This document shows positions 1 to 6,951 of a stretch of 12,071 nucleotides of DNA, piece by piece (position 1 is the stretch's first letter; every line of letters begins with the position of its first letter). The notes below the pieces were generated by a model. That model had not been told where the DNA came from. It ran no database searches and saw nothing but the letters and a program-made list of their open reading frames with translations. The translations under genes and the position numbers were made by a program. Source of the DNA: JAVZIQ01 sp037440545. Its GTDB lineage: Archaea > Thermoproteota > Bathyarchaeia > Bathyarchaeales > Bathycorpusculaceae. The stretch spans positions 1 through 12,071 of the forward strand of contig JBBITX010000037.1 in NCBI GenBank assembly GCA_037440545.1, read 5' to 3'.

Positions 1-1
1 G

Positions 2-2077
2 AAAATACGAGGCGTTAAAGAATGCCTTGAAGATGACATTCGCTATTCCATGCGCTACTTAATAGACAATAATGTTGTTCCATGCGGCTGGCATGAAGTG
101 GAAGTTTCAGGGGAAATAGAAGGCTTAGACGTTCAAGTTGACAAAGTTTACCTGGCTGAATCTTACCCTAAACATGTGGAGAAAACAGAAATTCCAAAAC
201 TGAATATTTTAGGGTTTTCCATTATATGCCACAGCCGGGAAGGCTCGCCTAAACCTGAAAGAAACCCTGTTATAATAATTTCAGTTGCAACTAGCAATGA
301 AGATGAAAAACAGTTCGTCGCCGGCGAAGACAGAGATGACAAGCCTGTCTTAGAGGCTTTCATAAACTTCGTGAGAAAATTCAACCCTGACATTCTAGTG
401 GGATATGGAGTGAACAGGCAGGACTGGATTTACCTTAACGAAAGGTGTAGAAGGCTTGGTTTACACTTACATGTAGATAGGGCTAAAACAGAGCCCCACA
501 CAAGCGTTTACGGCCATGTTTCAATAACTGGAAGGGCGAATGTTGACCTCTTCGACTTCGCCGACGAGTTTCCAGAAGTCAAGGTTAAAACATTGGAGAA
601 CCTTGCAGACTATTTAGGAGTTATGAAGATTGAAAAACGCGTTTTAATCGAGGACGTTGACTTCGCAGATTACTGGGAGGACAAGGCCAAAAGGGAAACG
701 TTGAAAAGGTTTTCCATGGAGAACACACGCTGCATAATGGGAATAGCCTACGCCATATTAGACTTTGCAATGCAGCTTTCAAGCCTTGTAGGATTGCCGT
801 TAGACCATGTTGGAACGGCGGCTGTAGGATTCAGGGTTGAATGGTTCCTCATGAAACACGCCCATAAAACCGGAGAGCTTGTGCCTAAGAGGGTTGAGCA
901 GCCTTACAGGCCTTACGCAGGAGCCATAGTGCTGAAACCTAAGCCTGGAATCCATGAGGATATAGCTGTTTTAGACTTCGCCTCAATGTATCCAAACCTG
1001 ATGATAGCCTACAACATATCTCCAGACACGTATATTCCGCCTGGGGAGCCAACCCCGAAATGCGGTGTTTATGAGGCTCCGGAGGTTAAACATAGGTTTA
1101 GAAGGGAACCCTCAGGGTTTTATAAAGAAATTCTTTCAGAGCTTATAAAGGCGAGAAATGATATTCGCTCTAAGATGAGGGCTTACCCTCCTGGAAGCTT
1201 TGAACACCGCGTTTTAGACGCTAGACAGAAGGCCATAAAGGTTATTACAAACGCTTCCTACGGCTATGCAGGTTGGATTGGGGCAAGGTGGTACATTAAA
1301 CCCGTTGCTGAAGCGGCAACAGCTTGGGGTAGACACATAATAGTTAAAGCCATTGAAATGGCCATGAAGCTTGGGTTGAATGTGGTTTACGGCGACACAG
1401 ATAGCATTTTCATAAAATATGAACCTGAAAAAGTTGAAAAACTCGCTGAGGAAATTTCATCTAAGCTCGGCTTAGAGGTTAAGCCTGACAAGATTTACTT
1501 GAGGATATTCTTCACAGAGGCAAAGAAGCGTTACGCTGGACTCCTCCAAGATGGAATGCTTGACATTGTAGGTTTGGAGGTTATAAGGGGAGACTGGGCT
1601 GTTGTGGCCAAAAAGGTTCAGGAAAAAGTCATTGAAATAATATTGAAGGAGCAGTCTCCAACTAAGGCTGCAACGTTTACTAAACAGTTCATTTATGACT
1701 TGAGGCAGAAACGGGTACCCTACCGCGACCTTATAATTTGGAAGACCCTTACAAAACCTGTTGAGGAATACGCTGTTAAAACATCCCATGTTGAAGCTGC
1801 CAAGATGTTAATGGAGAAGGGATGGAAGCTGACGGTTGGAGACAAGATAGGCTACGTTGTTGTCTCTGGAGCTGGACGCCTATACGAAAGGGTTAAACCC
1901 TACATTTTTGCTTCATACGATGAGGTGGACATAGAATACTACGTCACAAACCAGGTTGTTCCAGCAGCTGCAAGGATTCTTGAATTTTTCGGAATAACTC
2001 AAGAGCAGCTTTTAAAAACTGGAATTGAAGGAATAAGCCGTGAAAACAGGAGGCTTACAGACTTCTTCGGAGGCTAA
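2..2077 (+). CDS. polB: Family B DNA polymerase, 5' end outside window; degenerate exonuclease site
   Basis: This is a template-directed DNA polymerase of the archaeal B family, a replication or repair enzyme. The reading frame is open from base 2, and the residues before the first ATG (base 50) align with the family just ahead of its RYLID motif, so the start lies off the left edge; roughly the first 100 residues are missing. Polymerase motifs are intact: motif A DFASMYP (Asp codon at 974), motif B KVITNASYG (about 1235-1265) and motif C YGDTDS (1388-1405), followed by KKRYAG and GLEVIRGDW. The exonuclease domain is recognisable by position, but its acidic residues are largely replaced: Exo I reads FSII instead of FDIE (218-226), Exo II GYGVNRQD keeps only the Asp (422), and Exo III reads FSMEN instead of YSMED (710-724). 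The C-terminus NRRLTDFF (2045-2068) looks like a PCNA-binding PIP box. Its stop overlaps the convergent dnaG stop. I infer an active polymerase with weak or no proofreading; the paralogue class is uncertain. Confidence 0.95.
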   Translation, partial: KIRGVKECLEDDIRYSMRYLIDNNVVPCGWHEVEVSGEIEGLDVQVDKVYLAESYPKHVEKTEIPKLNILGFSIICHSREGSPKPERNPVIIISVATSNEDEKQFVAGEDRDDKPVLEAFINFVRKFNPDILVGYGVNRQDWIYLNERCRRLGLHLHVDRAKTEPHTSVYGHVSITGRANVDLFDFADEFPEVKVKTLENLADYLGVMKIEKRVLIEDVDFADYWEDKAKRETLKRFSMENTRCIMGIAYAILDFAMQLSSLVGLPLDHVGTAAVGFRVEWFLMKHAHKTGELVPKRVEQPYRPYAGAIVLKPKPGIHEDIAVLDFASMYPNLMIAYNISPDTYIPPGEPTPKCGVYEAPEVKHRFRREPSGFYKEILSELIKARNDIRSKMRAYPPGSFEHRVLDARQKAIKVITNASYGYAGWIGARWYIKPVAEAATAWGRHIIVKAIEMAMKLGLNVVYGDTDSIFIKYEPEKVEKLAEEISSKLGLEVKPDKIYLRIFFTEAKKRYAGLLQDGMLDIVGLEVIRGDWAVVAKKVQEKVIEIILKEQSPTKAATFTKQFIYDLRQKRVPYRDLIIWKTLTKPVEEYAVKTSHVEAAKMLMEKGWKLTVGDKIGYVVVSGAGRLYERVKPYIFASYDEVDIEYYVTNQVVPAAARILEFFGITQEQLLKTGIEGISRENRRLTDFFGG

Positions 2078-3225
2078 ACCTCCATTATGTCTGCGAAAGT
2101 TGCAAGCTGAACGTTTAAAGGAGTTTTAACAGCTTCAGATATGCGGGAAGCTATAAGGTTCTTTATGTTTTTCTCCTCCGCCACATCCACAATTCTCTGG
2201 GTTATTATGCCGTCGAAAACCACTGTGTCTACGCCGCTCACCTGCTGAAGCCTCTCAACAAGCTGGCTTACTGGAAGCCTCTCCATCAGCTCAAATTTTT
2301 CGTTAAGGAGGACAGCTTCAAGTGTTCCTTCCAAATCTTTAGCTGCTTGAACTACCTCCTTTGGAAACTCTAACCTCCGCCTTTCCCTTTTAGGCCTTAA
2401 AATTTCCTCAACTGAAACCTTCGCCTGTAAAGATTCGAAAATCTCTTTACAGTTTAACTCTTCAACCTCCTTTCCCCTGGCAGCCCTCGCTATATACTTG
2501 ACATTGGTCACTTGTAGAAGCTCTTTTAAAATGAGGTCTCCTCCCCTATCTCCATCTAAGAAGGCTGTAGCCGTCTTCTCTCTGCAAAGCTTTTTTATTG
2601 TTTCAGGAATTTTCGCTCCTTCCAAGGCTATAACATTGTTAATTCCGCAACGCATAAGGTTTATAACGTCAGCCCTTCCCTCAACGATTATTATCTCTTT
2701 TGCACTTTCAACTTCAGGGCCTGCTGAAAGCTCTTCAGGCCCGTATTTTTCAACCTTAGCTATTTTAAGGGTTTCAGCCACTTCTTTGAAGACTTCGTCC
2801 ACTGAGGGCATGGACTCTATAGTCCACTGGTGCAGTATTTCCTTAGCCCTGTCGATTATGGCTTTCCTTCTAGCTTCTCTAACATCCTCAATTTTTTCAA
2901 GGATTACTTTCGCAGCGCATGGACCTACCCTGTTTATGCTTTCAATGCTTGCAGCTAAAAGCGCTGTCGAAACTCTGTCAAGGCTTGTTGGAATAGTAAT
3001 TGTCCCTATTGTCCTATCCTGTTTTGAGTGAAGTTCAATTTCTATCCTCCCAATTCTCCCAGACTTCTGCAGCTCTCTAAGGTCTAGTTCAGGTCCGAAA
3101 AGCCCCTCTGTCTGGCCGAAAACAGCCCCTATAACATCTGGTTTTTCAACTACTCCTTCTATTTCAAATCTTGCGCGGATTACATACTTTACGGTAAGGG
3201 TTTGCGATGAACCCGTAAGCGTCAC
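2074..3225 (-). CDS. dnaG: Archaeal DnaG-type primase (Toprim domain)
   Basis: This is archaeal DnaG, a Toprim-fold primase that in characterised archaea also associates with the RNA exosome. At 383 residues it has normal length. The N-terminal block has the family signature KYVIRA, EGVVEKPDVIGAVFGQTEGL and LRELQKSGRIGRI (residues about 13-61). The Toprim domain follows: IIIVEGRADV with the catalytic Glu182, then FLDGDRGG with Asp224 and Asp226, and Asp230 close behind. A C-terminal helical region completes the protein. The start is GTG at 3223-3225; it is supported by an AAAGGT ribosome site seven bases upstream and by the signature beginning about ten residues in. The gene is separated from the upstream Toprim gene by 136 bases that hold a hairpin, so it may have its own promoter. 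It ends tail-to-tail with polB, with stop codons overlapping at 2074-2077. No intact zinc-binding or helicase-binding domain of the bacterial enzyme is present, as expected for archaeal DnaG. Confidence 0.95.
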   Translation of the reverse strand: MTLTGSSQTLTVKYVIRARFEIEGVVEKPDVIGAVFGQTEGLFGPELDLRELQKSGRIGRIEIELHSKQDRTIGTITIPTSLDRVSTALLAASIESINRVGPCAAKVILEKIEDVREARRKAIIDRAKEILHQWTIESMPSVDEVFKEVAETLKIAKVEKYGPEELSAGPEVESAKEIIIVEGRADVINLMRCGINNVIALEGAKIPETIKKLCREKTATAFLDGDRGGDLILKELLQVTNVKYIARAARGKEVEELNCKEIFESLQAKVSVEEILRPKRERRRLEFPKEVVQAAKDLEGTLEAVLLNEKFELMERLPVSQLVERLQQVSGVDTVVFDGIITQRIVDVAEEKNIKNLIASRISEAVKTPLNVQLATFADIMEV

Positions 3226-3337
3226 CTCGTTAACCTTTCATTTATTAGTTTGCTATGTGATGAGAGAAACGTGCTCTCAAACACTCATTAATGACCTTTC
3301 GGTTCTATATTACCTTTATGCATTAAAAATTAAACTC

Positions 3338-3360
3338 TTAAGCTTTGCCTTAAAGCTTAA
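3338..3360 (-). terminator. Perfect hairpin plus T-rich tract after the small Toprim gene
   Basis: A perfect 9-base inverted repeat (TTAAGCTTT at 3338-3346, AAAGCTTAA at 3352-3360) with a 5-base loop lies one base beyond the stop codon of the small Toprim gene. Reading the minus strand, it is followed by a T-rich stretch (TTTAATTTTT, about 3325-3335). This is a plausible end for the tyrS-Toprim transcript. Archaeal termination mainly needs the T tract, so the hairpin may instead stabilise the 3' end. The rest of the 3226-3361 gap is AT-rich, and I see no further gene in it. Confidence 0.5.
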
Positions 3361-3361
3361 A

Positions 3362-3775
3362 TCACCCCTTCGTTTTGGATTCCAAAGTTTTCATGTAGGA
3401 GGTTAAGCCTTCTATGTCTTTAACCTCCCTCCGAACCATTGCTTGGAGGGCATTCCAAAAGTTTAGGTTAGGGTTTACTCCAGCCTTTTCGAAGCGCTGC
3501 TTTAACCTTCGCGTCCACTCCCTTCCTCTTCTGTCGAAGTCTAACATTAAAATGACCTCCTTTGCGCCTGTTTCTACAATTTCTGAGACAACTTCTAAAA
3601 GGGATTTGCCTCCAGTTTTAGCTGATAAAATTTTTCCACAGACGCCTAATGCTTTTAAGGCTTCAACGTCCTTTTTACCCTCAACTATTATAGGGGTTCC
3701 CCTGGCAGATTCCTGAACTAGATTTTCCAGAATGAAACGTATTTTTTCTTCCTTCTCCATTAGGCGTGTTGACAA
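3362..3775 (-). CDS. Small Toprim-domain protein (UPF0292 / small primase-like family)
   Basis: This is a stand-alone Toprim protein of 137 residues, resembling the archaeal 'small primase-like' family (UPF0292, distantly like RNase M5). The metal-binding Toprim residues are visible: Glu32 in IIVEGKKDV, and Asp79 and Asp81 in MLDFDRRGRE. Between them lies an AKTGGKSL segment. The family is thought to act on nucleic acid, but no specific reaction can be read from the sequence. The long start is TTG at 3773-3775, five bases after the tyrS stop, with AGGG overlapping the end of tyrS as a possible ribosome site. An in-frame ATG five codons later (3758-3760) is the alternative and would give 132 residues. 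The tight spacing to tyrS implies co-transcription and perhaps coupled translation. The gene is followed by a terminator-like hairpin and then dnaG, a second Toprim protein of different architecture. Confidence 0.85.
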   Translation of the reverse strand: MSTRLMEKEEKIRFILENLVQESARGTPIIVEGKKDVEALKALGVCGKILSAKTGGKSLLEVVSEIVETGAKEVILMLDFDRRGREWTRRLKQRFEKAGVNPNLNFWNALQAMVRREVKDIEGLTSYMKTLESKTKG

Positions 3776-3780
3776 GACAT

Positions 3781-4857
3781 CTACCCTGAAACTTGTGCGG
3801 TTTTAACGGTTTCTAGGTATTCTTTTGCTTCTCTGTCTGTTTCAAAGTATTTTCTTATAGGCTCTAATATGGAGGCGAGCTCTTTGGCTACGGCGTTTTT
3901 TAAGTCTTGAGGGTGAATTTTTCCATTCCTGTATTCTTTTTCCAGCTCCATGTAGCTGTTAAACTGCACCCTCCCACCATACTTTGCATGTCTTTCTATC
4001 TCTAAGGTTTGTCTTTCATGGAAAATTATGTATTTTACAATGTCGAGAATAGGGTTGAAATCCACTTGCCTTTCTGGACACCATGCTTTTTTAAGCTTCA
4101 TCTTTATCTCATCCTCGCGGTCGTGGATGAATATTGCTGTCCAAGGTTTTGATTTACTCATTTTGCTTGCTTCAAAAAGTTCCTGCCTTGTTTTGGCGGT
4201 TAACGTGGCTGGCTTAGCTATTCCCATTAATAGATGGTGATGTAAAGCCACAGGCTTTTGCCAACCCATCTTCGGGAATATTTCCCTGGCCAGCACATGG
4301 GCCTTCCTCTGATCCATGCCTCCGTGGGGTATATCTGCGCCTATAGCCTTAACGTCAACAGCCTGCATTGGAGCATAAAAATATTGGGAGAGATCCAGTT
4401 TTTCAAATTCGCTTCTACCCATTATCGTCATGCACCTCCTGCTCCTTGAAATTGTCATATGCTTAGAAAACTTGATGAGGCTACGCCAATATTCATCGTT
4501 GTTATGGTATAGGTCGGATCCTAAAACAATTTTAACCCCTGGACAGAAAAATTTAAACGCTTTCTCATAGTACTTGGCAGCCATTAGAATTTTATTCCAG
4601 TCTCCTCCGAATTTGTCGTTTATAAAGCTGTGCCAGTCAGCCAAATAAACCTGACATTTCACTCCAGCCTTCATTAAATCATTTATTTTAAACCCTGAAA
4701 TAATCAGATTCCCAAGGTGAAGCAAACCTGAAATCTCAAAGCCTATGTAATGTCCCGGATGCTCATTCGTTTCCAGAAGCTGCCTTAACTCATCCTCAAC
4801 AAGGATCTCTTCAGTCGGGGGCCTTTTAATCAAATCAACTTTTGTTTCTAAGTCCAA
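3781..4857 (-). CDS. tyrS: Tyrosyl-tRNA synthetase, archaeal type
   Basis: This class I synthetase attaches tyrosine to tRNA-Tyr in the cytoplasm. It has 358 residues, which is within the archaeal/eukaryotic TyrRS range, and lacks the bacterial S4-like C-terminal domain. The HIGH-equivalent is HLGN (residues 47-50), preceded by YIGFEISG. The tyrosine-recognition block YAPMQAVDVKAIGAD (about 161-175) carries the family's Gln and Asp and is followed by GGMDQRKAHVLARE. The signature KMSKS is perfect at residues 232-236. TyrRS and TrpRS are homologous, but the GFE-SG and GGMDQRK pattern is the TyrRS form. The ATG start at 4855-4857 has a modest AGAGG about ten bases upstream and a TATA-like T-rich stretch near 4889-4902. 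The gene follows a non-coding GC-rich interval and precedes the small Toprim gene by five bases. Confidence 0.95.
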   Translation of the reverse strand: MDLETKVDLIKRPPTEEILVEDELRQLLETNEHPGHYIGFEISGLLHLGNLIISGFKINDLMKAGVKCQVYLADWHSFINDKFGGDWNKILMAAKYYEKAFKFFCPGVKIVLGSDLYHNNDEYWRSLIKFSKHMTISRSRRCMTIMGRSEFEKLDLSQYFYAPMQAVDVKAIGADIPHGGMDQRKAHVLAREIFPKMGWQKPVALHHHLLMGIAKPATLTAKTRQELFEASKMSKSKPWTAIFIHDREDEIKMKLKKAWCPERQVDFNPILDIVKYIIFHERQTLEIERHAKYGGRVQFNSYMELEKEYRNGKIHPQDLKNAVAKELASILEPIRKYFETDREAKEYLETVKTAQVSG

Positions 4858-4888
4858 ACTGAATCAAGCCTCTTAGATTCTATGCAAA

Positions 4889-4902
4889 AGTTAGAATTAA
4901 AA
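4889..4902 (-). promoter_or_regulatory. T-rich element: possible tyrS promoter and/or RNA 3' terminator
   Basis: On the minus strand this reads CTTTTAATTCTAAC, with another CTTTT just beyond. It directly follows the GC-rich RNA candidate, so it can act as the poly-T terminator of that RNA. It also lies about 35-45 bases ahead of the tyrS ATG at a distance that suits an archaeal TATA box with a short leader. The sequence cannot separate these roles. Confidence 0.35.
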
Positions 4903-4904
4903 GT

Positions 4905-5120
4905 TGTTTCGCGGGCGCCCTTTTGTATCCCACGTTACCTATCACTTAACCTCACAGCGGAGCCGAACGCTCCCCTTGGCTAAGCTCTCTCCGGCGTGGG
5001 AAGATGCGCCCGCGCCCGCCGTGTCCCATGCCTGGGTAAACCCGCCTTCACTGTTAAGGCAAGCCTCTAAGCTTGTCTTCTCTGTGGGGTCCGTCAGCAT
5101 GGATTTTCCGGCGGGATTGG
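4905..5120 (-). ncRNA. Probable structured non-coding RNA of unassigned family
   Basis: The 429-base gap between pheT and tyrS contains a block (about 4905-5120) that is clearly more GC-rich than the genes around it and shows no protein-like frame on the minus strand. A TATA box at 5143-5150 predicts a minus-strand start near 5120, where the GC-rich block begins; a T-rich tract follows its other end. Helices seen directly: 9 bp between 4910-4918 and 5006-5014; 6 bp nested inside, 4929-4934 with 4995-5000; 5 bp hairpin 4959-4963/4969-4973; 6 bp between 5041-5046 and 5110-5115; 5 bp hairpin 5060-5064/5071-5075; 4 bp hairpin 5025-5028/5033-5036, which competes with a CCATGC/GCATGG long-range pair (5097-5102 with 5026-5031). 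The result is two closed domains of about 75 and 105 bases joined by a short hairpin, roughly 215 bases in all. I could not match it to RNase P, SRP, 5S or tRNA by their conserved motifs. Ends are approximate and the strand is inferred from the flanking signals. Confidence 0.6.
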
Positions 5121-5142
5121 AAGGCTCAAATCATCGCCAAAG

Positions 5143-5150
5143 TTATAAAA
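5143..5150 (-). promoter_or_regulatory. TATA box for the structured RNA
   Basis: The minus strand reads CTTTTATAACT here, a good archaeal TATA box. Counting about 25 bases downstream predicts a start at roughly 5118-5123, just where the GC-rich, helix-forming block begins. No protein start codon with a long frame lies in the right place, so the RNA is the natural product. Confidence 0.5.
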
Positions 5151-5255
5151 GGGCAAATGAGGAGAAAAATCTTTCCAAAACTCTCCTTGTCCTTAAACAA
5201 TACGTTGGTTTAGGATAAAAATGTTTGAAATCTTCCGTGATAATCCTTGAATTAG

Positions 5256-5275
5256 CCAACAACAAATATTGTTGG
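5256..5275 (-). terminator. Hairpin just downstream of pheT
   Basis: A perfect 7-base inverted repeat (CCAACAA at 5256-5262, TTGTTGG at 5269-5275) with a 6-base loop begins about a dozen bases after the pheT stop. No T run follows at once, but the minus strand has TTTTT near 5216-5220. It may mark the 3' end of the pheST message; the T tract farther on may be the actual stop. Confidence 0.35.
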
Positions 5276-5286
5276 AGGAAGGAATT

Positions 5287-6951
5287 TTATTTTCTTGGAA
5301 TCAGCATTTCAAGGTCTATTTCGAAGGCTGCTGTGGGATTTTCCAGTTCAAAATTGTTTAAAACTTCCGGGTGTATTTCTCCGAGGAAGCCTAAACGTCT
5401 TTTTCCAACTTGGATGGCGGCTGTTCTCCCATCTAGAAAGCTTCTGTGTCTGTAAGGCTTTATTTGCCATTCTTTTAAGCCTAAGTTTGCCAAGAGGGCT
5501 TCACAGAAGGATTTTATTTCTGTGAAGTTTGATGTGGAGTGGGATGAAACTGCTGCTGCGTGAAGCCTCCTCTCACACATTGTTTCAAGTTTATAGTTAA
5601 TTTTTGCAACATCTGAAACTTCGAAAAGCCTTTGAGGATAGCTTTCATGTTTGTTTTCAGCTAGGTTCTTCATAAGTCCAGGTAGCAGCCACTCCCTCAT
5701 TATTGTGTAATCAGATGAAACGGGGTTTGCAAGCCTTATGGTCTCTGAAGGCTTCACCCTCATAAAACCGTAATGGACGCGTTCATTGGTGAGGGTGAAG
5801 TTCATAACCTCTAGGAAACCTAAACCCACCATCACCTCCCTCACTTTTTCAGCTGTTATATATGTTGGATGCCTCTGGCCAACAGTCACAGTTGCGGGGA
5901 AAGTTGGTTTAAATCTATAATACCCATAGCCTATGGCAACCTCCTCTACAAGGTCAACCTCGTGGAGAATGTCAATTCTATATGCTGGAATCGAAACCTC
6001 TAATATTCCTTCAGCAGTTTTCACTGCGTCTAGGCGGCATCTGCCAAGGCATTTTACTGCTTCATCTTCACTTAGCCTTAAACCTAAAAGCTTGTTTGCG
6101 TAGGCTACTCTAAGCTTTGCCTTCCACGGTTCAAGATTTGGAGAAACCATAATGCGGTCTTTGTACTGCACATAAACCTCTTCTAGTGTTGCGCCCATGT
6201 CAGCCAGGGCTGTTGAAAGCACGGCTAGGCTGTTCTGAACAGCCTCATATGTTGTTCCAGTTATGTCTAGGAATAAGTTTCTCGTTTCCGCTGTAACTCT
6301 TGTAAGCTCCCCATTTATTATTGGAGGCATAGATAACACTTTTCCCTCGCTGTCTTTTAAAAGGGGATATTTAGGCGACCAATCTATTAGGTGTTTGTAG
6401 GCTTGGCCCTTCTCATGCCTTTCTAAAATCTCTTTTAAATTCATCTCTTCAGTCTTTCCTAAAGGCACAAACTTTACAGATGTAGGCTCAACGGCTGTGT
6501 AGGTGAAAGGAGGCTTTAACACGTCAAGGTTGTGTATGCCTATAGAAGCCTTTTTTCTATCCCTTCCAATTCCCCAGTGGAGGTCTTCCTGCATTTCCAT
6601 AAGCTCAGCTACTGATTCCTCGTCGAGTTGTAGTCCTCTGACAACTGCTGCAAGCATGTATGGCCTAACAGAGGATACAGCCTCATCCACGATAAGCGTT
6701 GTTTTAGGTTTTTCAGCCCTGTACTTAGGGGTTCCAGTTTCCCATCCCATAAAGCCTTTTAAGGCTCTGGCGACGCCGGCATAGCTGCAGAAATCTATTC
6801 GGTTAGGGTTATACTCCACCTTAACAAAGTCTTCACCTACCTCTTCTATGTCGAATCCTATCCATGGAAGCCACTTAACCATCTCCTCAACTGTTAGATC
6901 TCTGCCTAAAAACCTTGAAAACCTATCTCTTTTAAGTGTAATCACCGGCAT
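5287..6951 (-). CDS. pheT: Phenylalanyl-tRNA synthetase beta subunit, archaeal type
   Basis: This is the beta chain of the heterotetrameric class II PheRS, which charges tRNA-Phe in the cytoplasm; beta chains carry the B3/B4 editing region and structural domains. At 554 residues it has the compact archaeal/eukaryotic length and lacks the bacterial N-terminal tRNA-binding domain and C-terminal anticodon-binding domain. The N-terminus (MPVITLKRDRFSRFLGRDLT) and GFDIEEV are typical, as is the FCSYAGVARALKGF segment. The central part contains NGELTRVT followed by FLDITGT, in the editing region. A B5-like domain with YRIDILHEVDLVEEVAIGYGY lies near residues 325-350, and the catalytic-like core extends to the C-terminus (FLGEIHPEVLNNFELENP). 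Its ATG overlaps the last ten bases of pheS and is preceded by a full AGGAGG at 6960-6965, indicating coupled, stoichiometric translation of the two chains. Confidence 0.95.
   Translation of the reverse strand: MPVITLKRDRFSRFLGRDLTVEEMVKWLPWIGFDIEEVGEDFVKVEYNPNRIDFCSYAGVARALKGFMGWETGTPKYRAEKPKTTLIVDEAVSSVRPYMLAAVVRGLQLDEESVAELMEMQEDLHWGIGRDRKKASIGIHNLDVLKPPFTYTAVEPTSVKFVPLGKTEEMNLKEILERHEKGQAYKHLIDWSPKYPLLKDSEGKVLSMPPIINGELTRVTAETRNLFLDITGTTYEAVQNSLAVLSTALADMGATLEEVYVQYKDRIMVSPNLEPWKAKLRVAYANKLLGLRLSEDEAVKCLGRCRLDAVKTAEGILEVSIPAYRIDILHEVDLVEEVAIGYGYYRFKPTFPATVTVGQRHPTYITAEKVREVMVGLGFLEVMNFTLTNERVHYGFMRVKPSETIRLANPVSSDYTIMREWLLPGLMKNLAENKHESYPQRLFEVSDVAKINYKLETMCERRLHAAAVSSHSTSNFTEIKSFCEALLANLGLKEWQIKPYRHRSFLDGRTAAIQVGKRRLGFLGEIHPEVLNNFELENPTAAFEIDLEMLIPRK

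Noticed and set aside
1472..1789. Open frames antisense to polB, pheT, flavin reductase and map
   Set aside because: All lie within well-supported genes, show no family resemblance and lack ribosome sites.
2498..3031. 177-codon open frame on + opposite dnaG
   Set aside because: It is entirely antisense to a confident gene, is hydrophobic and low in complexity as expected from a shadow frame, and has no start signals.
3257..3263. Box C-like GTGATGA in the dnaG leader region (C/D guide RNA)
   Set aside because: No CTGA box D, and no C'/D' pair at a usable distance on either strand.
4905..5020. H/ACA guide RNA ending in ACA just after the 9-bp helix
   Set aside because: An ACA lies three to four bases after the helix, but the pocket-to-ACA distance is about 21 instead of the usual 14-16, and the upper part is not a simple stem with a K-turn.
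4905..5120. RNase P RNA
   Set aside because: GGAAAATCC and ACAGAGA on the minus strand resemble conserved pieces, but the 3' CR-V element and its P4 partner at the far end are not found, and 5' and 3' ends do not pair as P1. Kept only as an alternative to test.
4905..5120. SRP (7S) RNA
   Set aside because: The helix 8 signature (GGAAGG followed by AGCA-type loop) is absent on the minus strand; the + strand GGAAGG at 5119-5124 lacks its partner sequence and the ends do not form helix 1.
4960..5130. 5S rRNA or tRNA in the GC-rich block
   Set aside because: CCGAAC followed by GGCTAAGCTC on + recalls 5S, but helices II-V cannot be drawn. The 75-base domain closed by CCCGCC/GGCGGG has tRNA size but no D arm, no T-loop GTTCRA and no anticodon stem.
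4904..5218. Open frame on + through the RNA block (104 codons)
   Set aside because: Composition is driven by GC-rich RNA helices, it resembles no family, and it has no ribosome site; treated as a shadow of the RNA.
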